A DNA stretch of 64,000 nucleotides from Desertimonas sp963733085 (GTDB lineage Bacteria > Actinomycetota > Acidimicrobiia > Acidimicrobiales > Ilumatobacteraceae): assembly GCA_963733085.1 (NCBI GenBank), contig CAVTBY010000002.1, positions 434,001 through 498,000 of the forward strand, written 5' to 3'. The notes beneath the pieces are model-generated. The model did no database searches. It was not told the DNA's origin and worked only from the letters and a program-made list of their open reading frames with translations. Position 1 is the stretch's first letter. Each line of letters opens with the position of its first letter. Shown piece by piece: positions 9,153 through 17,712 of this stretch. A program made the translations under genes and the position numbers.

Positions 9153-9929
9153 TCAGTCGAACCGCTTCATCCGGTCGAGCACGGTGTCCGCCGTTGGACT
9201 AAGCAGCTCGTCGACAATGCGGCCGTCGTTGAGGAACACGACTCGGTCGGCGTAGGACGCGGCGCCGGGGTCGTGGGTGACCATGACGATCGTCTGGCCG
9301 TACTCGCGTACGGCACGGCGCATGAAGTCGAGGATCTCGGCGCCGGACCGCGAGTCGAGGTTGCCGGTGGGCTCGTCGGCGAAGACGACGTCGGGGCGGG
9401 CGTTGAGCGCCCGGGCGACGGCGACGCGCTGCTGCTGGCCGCCGGACAGCTCGCTGGGGCGGTGACGGAGGCGGTCGGCGAGGCCGACCGTGTCGACGAC
9501 CTCGCGGAACCAGTTCTCGTCAGGGTCCTGGCCGCCCAGGAGCAGGGGAAGGTTGATGTTCTCCTCCGCGCTCAACGTCGGGATCAGGTTGTATGCCTGG
9601 AAGACGAACCCGACGGCGCGGCGGCGCAACTCGGTCAGCTCTTTGTCGTTGAGCTTGGCGAGGTAGGTGTCGCCGATGTAGACCGCGCCCGATGTCAGCG
9701 TGTCGAGGCCGGCGAGGCAGTGCATCAGCGTGCTCTTGCCCGAACCCGACGGGCCCATGATGGCCGTGTACTTGGACTTCTCGAACGCCACCGTGACGTT
9801 GTCGAGGGCGATGACCTGGTTCTCCCCGCGCCCGTAGATCTTCGTCGCATCGATGGCGCCGGCGGCGGATTCGGCGGACGACTGCGGTACGGGCGCGGGC
9901 AACGGCGGGGCGGGGGGCGGCGTGGTCAT
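9153..9929 (-). CDS. ABC transporter ATP-binding protein (LolD/MacB type)
   Basis: A single-domain ATPase of 258 residues that powers the FtsX-type permease encoded 6 bp downstream. Visible motifs are Walker A GPSGSGKST (about residue 58), Q-loop VFQAYNLIP, the signature LSGGQQQRVAVARAL, Walker B VVFADEPTG and the H-loop MVTHD. The short proline-rich N-terminal extension (MTTPPPAPPLPAPVPQ) is poorly conserved, so a later start is possible. The region between it and fusA2 holds the family-B repeat, and its own promoter should lie in 9930-10002. This is a typical exporter ATPase of the LolD/MacB group. Confidence 0.93.
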   Translation of the reverse strand: MTTPPPAPPLPAPVPQSSAESAAGAIDATKIYGRGENQVIALDNVTVAFEKSKYTAIMGPSGSGKSTLMHCLAGLDTLTSGAVYIGDTYLAKLNDKELTELRRRAVGFVFQAYNLIPTLSAEENINLPLLLGGQDPDENWFREVVDTVGLADRLRHRPSELSGGQQQRVAVARALNARPDVVFADEPTGNLDSRSGAEILDFMRRAVREYGQTIVMVTHDPGAASYADRVVFLNDGRIVDELLSPTADTVLDRMKRFD

Positions 9930-10002
9930 GCCCTCTGTTGTACTGGCCAGTCGCCCCTCTTCGCATCACCCTTTCGGATCGCGCCCGTCCAACCGCTGAC
10001 TG

Positions 10003-10082
10003 ATTGGAGTGTTTGCTGTCATTGGAGTGTCACGTGCCGACACGCCCCGCAGCAGACACTCCAATGCAGGAAACACTCCAAT
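10003..10082. repeat. Family-B nested inverted repeat after fusA2
   Basis: Two nested inverted repeats. The outer arms ATTGGAGTGTTT / AAACACTCCAAT are at 10003-10014 and 10071-10082. The inner arms CATTGGAGTGTC / GACACTCCAATG are at 10020-10031 and 10055-10066. The 10-nt word ATTGGAGTGT is thus present four times, twice on each strand. The element begins 10 bp beyond the fusA2 stop (minus strand), a terminator position. A single-hairpin version lies at 19129-19196. Confidence 0.75.
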
Positions 10083-10091
10083 GGAGACGGG

Positions 10092-12188
10092 CTAGGAGGC
10101 TTTGGAGCGTTCGGCCACCAACTTGGCGGTGAGGTGCTGGGGGAGGATTTCGTAGTGATCGTGGACGGCCTCGAACGTGCCGCGGCCGCCAGTCATCGAG
10201 CGCAAGTCGACGGCGTAGCGCTGGATCTCCCCGGCCGGCACCAACGCCGTGATCTCGATGTGCCCGTCGCCGAGCGGGTTGGAGCCGCTGACCCTGCCGC
10301 GTCGCGAGTTGATGTCGCCGAGGACGTCGCCCTGCATCGATTCGGGCACGTTGACCGTGATCATCGACACCGGCTCGAGGACCACCGGCGAAGCTTTGGC
10401 CAGCGCCTCTTTGAGCCCGAGCGATGCCGCCGTGCGGAACGCCATGTCCGACGAGTCGACGGAGTGGTACTTGCCGTCGTAGCACTCGACCTTGACATCG
10501 ACGACCGGGAAACCGAACGCTCCGCCGGTCGCCATTGTCTCGTCCACGCCTTTCTGCACGGCCGGCAGGAAGTTGCGGGGAATCGCCCCGCCGACGATCT
10601 TGTCGACGAACTCGGACCCGCCGCCCCGCTCGGTGGGCTCGACGCGCATGTTGACGACGGCGTATTGCCCGTGCCCACCGCTCTGCTTCTTGACCTTGCC
10701 CTCGGCGTCGGCACTCGCCGAGATCGTCTCTCGATAGGGCACCTTGACCTCGGCGGTGGTGACGTTGACGCCGAATTTACGGGCGAGCCGTTCGAGGGCA
10801 ACAGCGACGTGGGTGTCGCCAGAGCCGCAGAGGACCGTTTGGTGGGTCTCCTCGGCGCGGACGACTCGCAGCGTGGGATCCTCACTGACCAGCCGTCCGA
10901 GGGCATCGGACAGCTTGTCGTCGTCGGACTGGGTCAGCGGTTCGAGGGCCAGCTGGTAGTTCGGCGACGGTACCGCCGGTGCCTCGACCCGGACCGGGGA
11001 GCCCTTGGCGGCGAGCGTCGAGTGGCTCGGCGTCGCGGCCAGCTTGGCGATGCCGCCGATGTCGCCGGCCACCACCTCTGTGGCCGTGAGGTGCTCCTTG
11101 CCGCGCACGTGGAACAGGCCGTGCATCCGCTCCTCGGTGGACGTCGCCGAGTTGACGAGACGGTCGTCGCTGTGCACGGTGCCGGACAGGACCTTGAACA
11201 GCGACACCTGGCCGACGAACTGGTCGGCCACCGTCTTGAACACGTAGGCCACCGACGTACCCGTGGCATCTGCCGGGACCGGGACGCTCTCGGTCCCGCC
11301 GAGGACCATGGTCGGGCGATCGGCGGGCGACGGGCCGAGCTCGCAGATGTAGTCGGCGAGGCGGTCGATGCCGACTCCGGTCGCCGCCGATCCGAGCAGC
11401 ACCGGGAACTCGGCGCACCGCAGCATCTCCCCGGCGAGCGTGCGTTCGAGCTCGGCCGCGGTCGGGACCTCACCGGACAGGTAGCGCTCGAGCTGCTCGT
11501 CGTCGCCGGCGACGATCTCCTCGACGACCTCGTCGTGCAGGCGGTGCTCCTCGTCGGCGACGTCGGCGGGTAGAGGCTCGGTGTGGTGGGTGCCATCGGC
11601 GTCGTACTCGAGTCCCTCGTCGGTGAGCACGTCGGCGACCCCGTGCAGCTTCTCCTCCTCGCCGAGCGGCAGCTCCAAGGCGACGAAACCGCTGCCGAAC
11701 GTGGCCCGCAGTTGGTCGAGGGTGCGATGGAAGTCGGCCCGCGGCTTGTCCTCCTTGTTGACGAACACGATGCGCGGGATGCCGAGGGCGGCACATCGTC
11801 GCCACGCCGCCTCCGTCCCGACCTCGACGCCATCGACGGCGCTGACCACCAGCACCGCCAGGTCGGCGACCGCGAGGCCGGCACTGATCTCGCCGGCGAA
11901 GTCCGCGTAGCCGGGAGTGTCGAGAAGGTTGATCTTGTAGGTCGCCGCCTCGCCGGTGGCTGGATCCGTCGCCTTCCACTCCAGTGGGGCGACGGCCAGG
12001 GAGATCGACATCTTGCGTTTGGTCTCCTCCGGCTCGGTGTCACACACAGTCGTGCCCTCGTCGGTGCTCCCTGGGCGAGGGAGCACGCCGGCCCGGTAGA
12101 GCAGCGCCTCGGCGAGCGAGGTCTTGCCGCTACCGCTGTGGCCGACGAGGACGACGTTTCGTATACGGTCGGTCGTCGGAGCGTTCAA
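10092..12188 (-). CDS. fusA2: Elongation factor G-like protein EF-G2
   Basis: A translational GTPase of 698 residues with the EF-G domain order: G domain (1-270), domain II, then III, IV and V. G-domain motifs are GHSGSGKTS (P-loop), DTPGYADF (G3) and NKED (G4). Domain IV and V are represented by GHGQYAVVNMRVEP and AGEIQRYAVDLRSMTGGRGTF. The divergent P-loop and short switch region match the actinobacterial FusA2 (EF-G2) paralogue rather than the essential FusA, which is normally encoded with rpsL/rpsG/tuf; none of these is nearby. Mycobacterial EF-G2 is reported to bind GTP without supporting normal translocation, so the cellular role is uncertain. Followed by a family-B repeat. Confidence 0.88.
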   Translation of the reverse strand: MNAPTTDRIRNVVLVGHSGSGKTSLAEALLYRAGVLPRPGSTDEGTTVCDTEPEETKRKMSISLAVAPLEWKATDPATGEAATYKINLLDTPGYADFAGEISAGLAVADLAVLVVSAVDGVEVGTEAAWRRCAALGIPRIVFVNKEDKPRADFHRTLDQLRATFGSGFVALELPLGEEEKLHGVADVLTDEGLEYDADGTHHTEPLPADVADEEHRLHDEVVEEIVAGDDEQLERYLSGEVPTAAELERTLAGEMLRCAEFPVLLGSAATGVGIDRLADYICELGPSPADRPTMVLGGTESVPVPADATGTSVAYVFKTVADQFVGQVSLFKVLSGTVHSDDRLVNSATSTEERMHGLFHVRGKEHLTATEVVAGDIGGIAKLAATPSHSTLAAKGSPVRVEAPAVPSPNYQLALEPLTQSDDDKLSDALGRLVSEDPTLRVVRAEETHQTVLCGSGDTHVAVALERLARKFGVNVTTAEVKVPYRETISASADAEGKVKKQSGGHGQYAVVNMRVEPTERGGGSEFVDKIVGGAIPRNFLPAVQKGVDETMATGGAFGFPVVDVKVECYDGKYHSVDSSDMAFRTAASLGLKEALAKASPVVLEPVSMITVNVPESMQGDVLGDINSRRGRVSGSNPLGDGHIEITALVPAGEIQRYAVDLRSMTGGRGTFEAVHDHYEILPQHLTAKLVAERSKAS

Positions 12189-12243
12189 TCGTTGTTCCCC
12201 CTTGGTCTGGGCCGAATCGTAGTGGTCCGGTCACGGGTACGAA

Positions 12244-12903
12244 TCATGTGAGTCCTGGCTCGACGAGTCCGGACTCGTAGGCCATCACCACCGCCTGCAC
12301 GCGATCGCGGGCCCCGAGCTTGGCGAGGACGCGCCCCACGTAGGTCTTCACGGTCGCCTCGCCGAGGTACAAATCGGCCGCGATCTCGGCGTTGGACCTG
12401 CCCCGCGACATCAGTCGGAGGACCTCGCCCTCTCGTTCGGTGAGGGCATCGAGCCAGGGGTGGGCGCGGTGATCGACGGCCGGGCGCTTGGCGACCTCCT
12501 CGATGAGCAGGCGGGTGATCTGCGGCGCCAGTTGGGCGTCCCCGCGGGCGACGACCTGGATCGCCTCGACGAGTTGGTCGGCGGGAGCATCCTTGAGCAG
12601 GAAGCCGCTTGCCCCGGCGCGCAGAGCGGCGTAGACGTAGTCCTCGAGGTCGAACGTCGTGAGCATCAGCACTCGCGGGGGGTCCGGGGCGGCGCAGATC
12701 TTCTCGCAGGCGGCGATGCCGTCGAGCTTCGGCATGCGCACATCCATCAAGACGACGTCCGGCTTGGCCGCCGGGACGATGGCGACCGCTTCGGCGCCAT
12801 CGGCTGCCTCGCCGACGATCGTCAGTCCCGGCTCGGCGTCGAGGATCATCCGCAATCCCTGGCGGATCATCGCCTGGTCGTCGACCAGCAAGACCCTGAT
12901 CAT
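12244..12903 (-). CDS. Response regulator, NarL/LuxR family
   Basis: A 219-residue response regulator paired with the kinase encoded upstream, whose stop overlaps this start by 4 bp (ATGA). The receiver domain (1-120) has the acidic pair in LLVDDQ, the phospho-acceptor Asp in VLMDVRMPK (about residue 53), the Thr in LTTFD and the Lys in LLKDA. The C-terminal LuxR-type helix-turn-helix (about 145-210) starts LTEREGEVLRLMSRG and ends VKTYVGRVLAKL. It should bind DNA as a phosphorylated dimer. No regulated gene can be assigned; the divergent acyltransferase at 14170 is the nearest candidate. Confidence 0.93.
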   Translation of the reverse strand: MIRVLLVDDQAMIRQGLRMILDAEPGLTIVGEAADGAEAVAIVPAAKPDVVLMDVRMPKLDGIAACEKICAAPDPPRVLMLTTFDLEDYVYAALRAGASGFLLKDAPADQLVEAIQVVARGDAQLAPQITRLLIEEVAKRPAVDHRAHPWLDALTEREGEVLRLMSRGRSNAEIAADLYLGEATVKTYVGRVLAKLGARDRVQAVVMAYESGLVEPGLT

Positions 12904-14075
12904 GCGGTGAGCGGGAAGCTCGCCCGCACCTGCCAGCCGCCGGAGCGCCGTGGACCGGAGCGCAACGTCCCACCGAACGTCGCGACACGCTCGCTCATCC
13001 CGATCAGCCCATAGCCGAGGTGCTTGTCGTCAGCGGATGCGCCCCGTCCGTCGTCTTCGACGCAGACGTCGAGGCATTCGTCGGTTCGTTCCAACCGGAC
13101 GTCGATCGTCGCGTTCGGTCCGGCGTGGCGGCGGGCGTTGGTGAGCGCCTCTTGCACGACGCGGAACGCCGACGTCGCCACACCGGAGGGCACGCTGTCG
13201 ATCTCTCCTGACGTCGACAGCCTCACGATGAGGTCGTTCGCCGACTCGACCAGCGACTCGATGTCGACGATCGACTGCACCGGCGCAGGGGTGGTCCTGT
13301 CGGCATCGCCGTTCTCGCGGAGGACACCGAGGATCTGGCGCAACTCGCTCATCGTCCGCCGTCCGGTCTCCTCGATGTTGGTAAGGAGGTCGACGGCATC
13401 GTCCGGAGCACGATCGACGCTGCGCCGTGCCGCCGCAGCCTGGATCACGATGGCGCTGACGGAGTGGGCCACTGCGTCGTGAAGGTCACGAGCGATGCGC
13501 GTCCGCTCCTCGCCAACGCGCTGGGCGGCGAGCAGCTCGCGTTGACGCTCGGCTCTGTCAGCGCGCTCGGCGAGCTCGGCGAGCTCGTTGCGCCGGCGGC
13601 GGATGTTGTCGCCGATGACGAACGGCACGGCGAGGCTGGCCGCTGCCCCGATCACCTCGGGCAGCTCGATGACTTCCTCGAGCAGGCCGGCGAGGACGAG
13701 GAGGCCGACGATGACGGCGACAACCGCCGCGGCGATCGTCCGCGGCCGGCCGCTCGCATAGGCGCCGAGGCTGTAGGTGGCGATGAGCACCGGGATCCAG
13801 CTCGGTCCGTTGACCGCGTTCCACTCGCACACCGCCTGCAGGACGACTGCGGCCAGCACGGTGGGGATAGGCGCCCGCCGGCGCCACGCCAGCGGGACGC
13901 AGGACGCCAGAACGAGGGCGATCGTCGCCGCGTTCGGGTCGCGGTAGATGCGGCCGTCGTAGTCCCGTTGGTGGAAGTGGAACAGCAGCGACACGACCGC
14001 CACCGCAGCGGCGAGGGCGACGTCCATGGCCAGCGGGTGAGCGTGCGCCCACTTCCAGACGCGCCAGTCGCGCAT
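12900..14075 (-). CDS. Sensor histidine kinase, NarL-type (HisKA_3)
   Basis: A 391-residue membrane kinase. The N-terminal half has about five hydrophobic helices (residues 15-150, for example LAMDVALAAAVAVVSLLFHF) with almost no extracytoplasmic loop, so it probably senses the membrane or an intramembrane signal. A short coiled coil (RRRRNELAELAERADRAERQ) leads to the HisKA_3 helix ERTRIARDLHDAVAHSVSAI, whose His is the phosphorylation site. The HATPase domain follows, with EALTNARRHAG (N box) and DDGRGA ... GYGLIGMSER (G boxes). Overlap with the regulator gene indicates one operon and a matched pair. Residues 1-150 have no periplasmic ligand domain. Confidence 0.92.
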   Translation of the reverse strand: MRDWRVWKWAHAHPLAMDVALAAAVAVVSLLFHFHQRDYDGRIYRDPNAATIALVLASCVPLAWRRRAPIPTVLAAVVLQAVCEWNAVNGPSWIPVLIATYSLGAYASGRPRTIAAAVVAVIVGLLVLAGLLEEVIELPEVIGAAASLAVPFVIGDNIRRRRNELAELAERADRAERQRELLAAQRVGEERTRIARDLHDAVAHSVSAIVIQAAAARRSVDRAPDDAVDLLTNIEETGRRTMSELRQILGVLRENGDADRTTPAPVQSIVDIESLVESANDLIVRLSTSGEIDSVPSGVATSAFRVVQEALTNARRHAGPNATIDVRLERTDECLDVCVEDDGRGASADDKHLGYGLIGMSERVATFGGTLRSGPRRSGGWQVRASFPLTA

Positions 14076-14169
14076 GCGTCCGACGCTATCGACGTGGCAC
14101 CTGGCGAGCCTCCGCCTGCGGTCGCTCGACCATCCATCCGCAGGTTGACGCGCGCGTACTGTCGCGCCA

Positions 14170-16047
14170 GTGGCGCGACCCGAGTTTGCCTACCAGCCGG
14201 CACTCGACGGGGTGCGCGCCGTCGCGGTGGCGCTCGTCTTGCTGTTCCACGCGGGGTTCGAATGGATGTCCGGTGGCTACGTCGGGGTATCGGTGTTCTT
14301 CACCCTGTCCGGATTCCTGATCACGTCGTTGGCGCTCACCGAGCACGCGAGGACCGGCCGCATCGATGTCGGCGCGTTCTACTCCCGGCGCGTTCGCCGC
14401 CTGCTTCCAGCCAGCCTGATCTGCCTCACGGGCGTGATCGTTGCCGCCCGGCTGCACCAATTCGAAGGTGTCACCGAGTTGCGTCGGGATCTGTGGGCCG
14501 CCGTCACCCAGGTGTACAACTGGGTGCTGCTCGCCCACAGTGACGGCTATGCCGAGGAGATGGCCAAGGCGGCGGGCCAGCGAGCCCCGCTCGACCACTA
14601 CTGGTCGCTGGCGATCGAGGAGCAGTTCTACTGGGTCTGGCCGCTCGCCCTGATCGTGCTCCTGCGTGCCGGTGGGCGGCGCCGGCTCGTCGCGTTCGGT
14701 GCTCTGTGGGGTGTGTTCACCGTCGTGACGATCGTGCTCGCCGTCGTCGCTGGCGGTGCGACGACATACCTCGCCACGCCGGCGCGGCTGCCCGAGATCC
14801 TCGCCGGCGCTGTCCTCGCCGTCGTCGTCCACCGACGCCCTTCCGTGCCGGTCGGCGGACCGATCGCGGTCGCCGGACTGGTTGCGATCGTCGCCTGCGC
14901 CGTGACGTGGCCCGCTGCCGGCGGGCCGGCGGAGGCCGGATGGCTACCGCTGTTCGCCGTCGCATCGGTCGCCTTGATCGGCGGGCTTCAGCGCCCATCG
15001 CTCGTGCGATCGCTGTTGTCGGTGGCTCCGCTCGTGTGGCTCGGACGGATCAGTTACGGCGTCTACCTGTTCCACTGGCCGATCTACACGCTGGTCGACG
15101 AGCGGCGTTTCGACTTCGATCGGACCGAGTTGTTCGCCGTCCGCCTGGCCATCACTCTCGTGGTGGCTGCCCTCTCGTACTACCTCGTCGAGGTTCCGGT
15201 GCGGGCGCGGCGGGTGCGCTGGCGGCCGGTGGCGGCGGGGGCGGCGGGAGCGTCGCTCGTCGTAGCAGGAGTTGTCGTCGTCGTGCCCGACCACGATGGC
15301 ACCTACACCTACGTCGCCGCCGCCACCCGCCAGGAAGCGGCGATCGTCCCGTTCGGGCCGGGCGAGCCAACCGAGCTCGGATCGCGGCCGGTTCGTGTCC
15401 TCGTCGTCGGCGACTCGACTGCGGTCGCCACTGGAGAAGGGTTGATCCAGTGGGCGGCCGAGCACCCCGACGTGATCCGGGTGACGTCGCGAGCGGCGAT
15501 CGGTTGCGGGGTGAATCCGATCGCCTTGCCCGAGGACGAGTACAGCGAATTGTGCACCGACGTGTTGGGCAGGCTCGTCCCGGCGGTGCGCGAGCTGCAA
15601 CCGGACGTCGTCGTGGCGATGGTGACGTTCCGCGACATGGAGGACCGCCAGTGGTCAGCCGCCGAAGGACTGCTGACGCCGAGTGACCAGCGATACCGTC
15701 GGCACCTGCTCGCCGGCTACGAGTGGTTCGTGACGATGATGCACACCTCCGGGGCGGGCACGGTGCTGTTCGTCATCCCGCCGACGCCGGCCGTGCCGGC
15801 CGTCGGCAACATCGCGGCAATGCTCGACCCGGAGCGGATCGAGGGCTATCGGCGGGTGTTACGGGCGCTGCCGCTGAGCTTCACCGAGGGCATCGCCGTC
15901 GCCGACCTGGCCGCTTGGTTAGAGGCTCATCCTGACCCGCCGGCGCGCGCCGACGGCCTGCACTGGACCCTCGACGCCGCCGTCGAGGTCGCGGAGGATT
16001 TCCTCATCCCTGCGATCGTCGGCGCTGTCTATCCGAGTGTTTCGTGA
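14170..16047 (+). CDS. Acyltransferase 3 (OafA/YrhL type) with C-terminal SGNH domain
   Basis: A 625-residue integral membrane protein that probably O-acetylates a cell-surface glycan. Residues 1-370 form the multi-helix acyltransferase-3 domain, starting with YQPALDGVRAVAVALVLLFH and containing FTLSGFLITSLAL, YSRRVRRLLPAS and HYWSLAIEEQFYWVWPL. After a last helix near 355-375 the C-terminal SGNH hydrolase domain is extracytoplasmic. It has block I VLVVGDSTAVATGEG and the closing Asp-His dyad in ADGLHWT. This two-domain layout is that of OafA-like enzymes. GTG at 14170 is the only reasonable start. It is divergent from the kinase gene with a 94-bp shared promoter region. Confidence 0.92.
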   Translation: MARPEFAYQPALDGVRAVAVALVLLFHAGFEWMSGGYVGVSVFFTLSGFLITSLALTEHARTGRIDVGAFYSRRVRRLLPASLICLTGVIVAARLHQFEGVTELRRDLWAAVTQVYNWVLLAHSDGYAEEMAKAAGQRAPLDHYWSLAIEEQFYWVWPLALIVLLRAGGRRRLVAFGALWGVFTVVTIVLAVVAGGATTYLATPARLPEILAGAVLAVVVHRRPSVPVGGPIAVAGLVAIVACAVTWPAAGGPAEAGWLPLFAVASVALIGGLQRPSLVRSLLSVAPLVWLGRISYGVYLFHWPIYTLVDERRFDFDRTELFAVRLAITLVVAALSYYLVEVPVRARRVRWRPVAAGAAGASLVVAGVVVVVPDHDGTYTYVAAATRQEAAIVPFGPGEPTELGSRPVRVLVVGDSTAVATGEGLIQWAAEHPDVIRVTSRAAIGCGVNPIALPEDEYSELCTDVLGRLVPAVRELQPDVVVAMVTFRDMEDRQWSAAEGLLTPSDQRYRRHLLAGYEWFVTMMHTSGAGTVLFVIPPTPAVPAVGNIAAMLDPERIEGYRRVLRALPLSFTEGIAVADLAAWLEAHPDPPARADGLHWTLDAAVEVAEDFLIPAIVGAVYPSVS

Positions 16048-16086
16048 CGGACAGGTCGCCACGTGGCACTCGGATGAAAAGGGCGA

Positions 16087-16746
16087 TCACCCAGGTTGTT
16101 TGACCACCCGGATGTACGGCTTGGGGGATTGCCAGCCGTCGGGGAACAGCTCCTTGGCCTCCTCGTCCTTGACCGCGCCGCTGATGATGACGTCATCGCC
16201 TTGCTTCCAGTCGGCGGGTGTCGAGACCTTGTACTTGGCCGTCAGCTGTAGTGAGTCGATGACGCGTAGGACCTCGTCGAAGTTGCGACCGGTCGACATC
16301 GGATAGGTGAGCGTGAGCTTGACCTTCTTGTCCGGGCCGATGACGTACACGTTGCGGACGGTCTGGTTGTCTGCCGGGGTGCGTGTCTTCGGATCGCCGG
16401 ACGTGCTCGCCGGCAGCATGTCGTAGAGCTTCGACACGTTGAAATCACCGTCGCCGATGATCGGGAAGTTGGGCCGGGCACCCTGCGTCTCCTCGATATC
16501 GTCGGCCCACGCCTCGTGGTCGGCGGTGGCGTCGACGGACAGGCCGATGACCTTGACGTTGCGCTTGTCGAACTCCGGCTTGAGCTTGGCGACGGCGCCG
16601 AGCTCGGTCGTGCACACGGGCGTGAAGTCCTTGGGATGGCTGAACAAGACGCCCCAGGAGTCGCCGAGCCACTCGTGGAAGTTGATCGTTCCGTCGGTGG
16701 TGTCGGCGGTGAAGTCTGGTGCGGTGTCGCCGATGAGGACGGCCAT
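16087..16746 (-). CDS. 1-Cys peroxiredoxin (Prx6-like)
   Basis: A 219-residue cytosolic thiol peroxidase that reduces hydrogen peroxide and alkyl hydroperoxides. The peroxidatic Cys45 sits in HPKDFTPVCTTELG, preceded by the conserved Pro/Thr of the active site. There is no other Cys in the protein, so it must be a 1-Cys enzyme needing an external reductant. The long C-terminal domain (about 160-219, ADWKQGDDVIISGAV) is the dimerisation arm of the Prx6/AhpC-like long peroxiredoxins. The AAGGAG ribosome site 8 bp before the ATG fixes the start. A possible -35 TTGACT lies on the minus strand at 16811-16806, but no convincing -10 was found. Confidence 0.93.
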   Translation of the reverse strand: MAVLIGDTAPDFTADTTDGTINFHEWLGDSWGVLFSHPKDFTPVCTTELGAVAKLKPEFDKRNVKVIGLSVDATADHEAWADDIEETQGARPNFPIIGDGDFNVSKLYDMLPASTSGDPKTRTPADNQTVRNVYVIGPDKKVKLTLTYPMSTGRNFDEVLRVIDSLQLTAKYKVSTPADWKQGDDVIISGAVKDEEAKELFPDGWQSPKPYIRVVKQPG

Positions 16747-16839
16747 GGAACGCTCCTTGCGCTAGTTCGTTGAGGATTCGAGCGTACTCTAAAGCCGACC
16801 AGATCAGTCAAGATTAGTTCACCGCAGTACGCTGCGCGG

Positions 16840-17322
16840 GTGAGTGCTGCGCTACCCGAGCTGCACCCCGCTGTGATGCCCCTGGCGTTCCTCCTCGGCA
16901 CGTGGCGTGGGAGCGGTGCCGGCCACTACCCGACGATCGAACCGTTCGAGTACGTCGAGGAGATCTCGTTCGTCCACGTCGGCAAGCCGTGGTTGCTGTA
17001 CACCCAGCGCACCCGGCACGCCGTCGAGGATCGTCCGCTGCACGCCGAGACCGGCTACTTCCGGCCGACCGGCGACGCCGTCGTGGAAGTGGTGATGGCG
17101 TACCCGACTGGGCACGTCGAGATCGCCGAGGGCAGCGTCGGGCAGGGAACCATCAAGATCGTCACCGCCACGTTGGCGGCGGCACCGACGGCCAAGCGTG
17201 TGGACCGCGTCGAGCGCCAGATCTCGGTCGATGGCGACGAGTTGCGTTACACGCTGGCGATGGCGGCCGTCGGCGAGCCGCTCACGGCTCACCTGGAGGC
17301 AACGCTGCACCGCGCAGACTGA
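16840..17322 (+). CDS. Nitrobindin / FABP-like haem-binding beta-barrel
   Basis: A 160-residue protein of the nitrobindin family (DUF1794, THAP4-like), a ten-stranded barrel that binds haem and interacts with nitric oxide or peroxynitrite. The family signature is FLLGTWRGSGAGHYPT at residues 14-29, followed by YVEEISF and TGYFRP. The predicted proximal haem His is in the C-terminal strand, in LTAHLEATLHR. GTG at 16840 gives the normal family length. It is divergent from the peroxiredoxin gene across 93 bp, suggesting a shared oxidative or nitrosative-stress context, but that is inference. Confidence 0.88.
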   Translation: MSAALPELHPAVMPLAFLLGTWRGSGAGHYPTIEPFEYVEEISFVHVGKPWLLYTQRTRHAVEDRPLHAETGYFRPTGDAVVEVVMAYPTGHVEIAEGSVGQGTIKIVTATLAAAPTAKRVDRVERQISVDGDELRYTLAMAAVGEPLTAHLEATLHRAD

Positions 17323-17331
17323 TGGAGCTGC

Positions 17332-17361
17332 TTGACATGTGACCGTTTGGTCACGTATTGT
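17332..17361 (+). promoter_or_regulatory. sigma70-type promoter with palindromic operator (arsR/SRPBCC operon)
   Basis: A perfect -35 TTGACA at 17332-17337, an 18-bp spacer and a -10 TATTGT at 17356-17361. The spacer is almost filled by the inverted repeat GTGACC-gttt-GGTCAC at 17339-17354. This is the expected layout for an ArsR-type repressor that blocks its own promoter. The predicted transcript would start near 17368, which excludes the TTG at 17332 as a translation start. Confidence 0.75.
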
Positions 17362-17391
17362 CGCCGCATCGGAACCGACGATGACGACGAC

Positions 17392-17700
17392 GTGTTCAAG
17401 GCGCTAGCCGACGGGGGACGACGACATTTGCTCGACGCCCTGTTCGTCCGTGACGGCCAAACCCTCGGAGAACTCTGTGCAGTCCTCCCGACGATCACCC
17501 GCTTCGGGGTGATGAAGCACCTCAGCGTGCTCGAAGGCGCCGGGCTCGTCATCACCGAGAAGATGGGCAGGGCGAAGCTGCACTACCTCAACCCGGTGCC
17601 GATCCAGGAGATCCAGCAGCGCTGGATCTCCAAGTACGCCGCGCCGACCGTCGCTGCGATGGTCGGTCTGCGTCACCGACTCGAGAAGCCCATCGCCTAG
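17392..17700 (+). CDS. ArsR-family helix-turn-helix repressor
   Basis: About 102 residues from GTG 17392 (MFKALADGGRRHLLDALF). The winged helix spans most of the protein, with TLGELCAVLPTITRFGVMKH as the DNA-reading helices and a wing at LVITEKMGRAKLHYLN. There is no metal-binding Cys pair, so it is the non-metal ArsR type that accompanies AHSA1/SRPBCC genes. The open frame extends upstream to a TTG at 17332, but that codon is the -35 box of the operon promoter, so the start is placed downstream. No good ribosome site precedes 17392. The SRPBCC gene follows after 12 bp. Probable autorepression through the palindrome at 17339-17354. Confidence 0.85.
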   Translation: MFKALADGGRRHLLDALFVRDGQTLGELCAVLPTITRFGVMKHLSVLEGAGLVITEKMGRAKLHYLNPVPIQEIQQRWISKYAAPTVAAMVGLRHRLEKPIA

Positions 17701-17712
17701 GAGGCAACACCC

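Noticed and set aside
10003..10082. CRISPR-like repeats or a phage attachment site
   Set aside because: The words form nested palindromes without spacers, and no integrase is near.
7201..11573. Very long plus-strand frames (7201-9255, 9273-11573) across the ABC and fusA2 genes
   Set aside because: They are antisense to well-conserved genes and have no recognisable protein features.
16747..16839. A full promoter for the peroxiredoxin gene
   Set aside because: A TTGACT-like -35 exists but no -10 at a proper distance, so I do not list it as a feature.
17332..17391. TTG 17332 as the arsR start
   Set aside because: The codon is part of a perfect -35 box with a matching -10 and operator, so it would not be transcribed.
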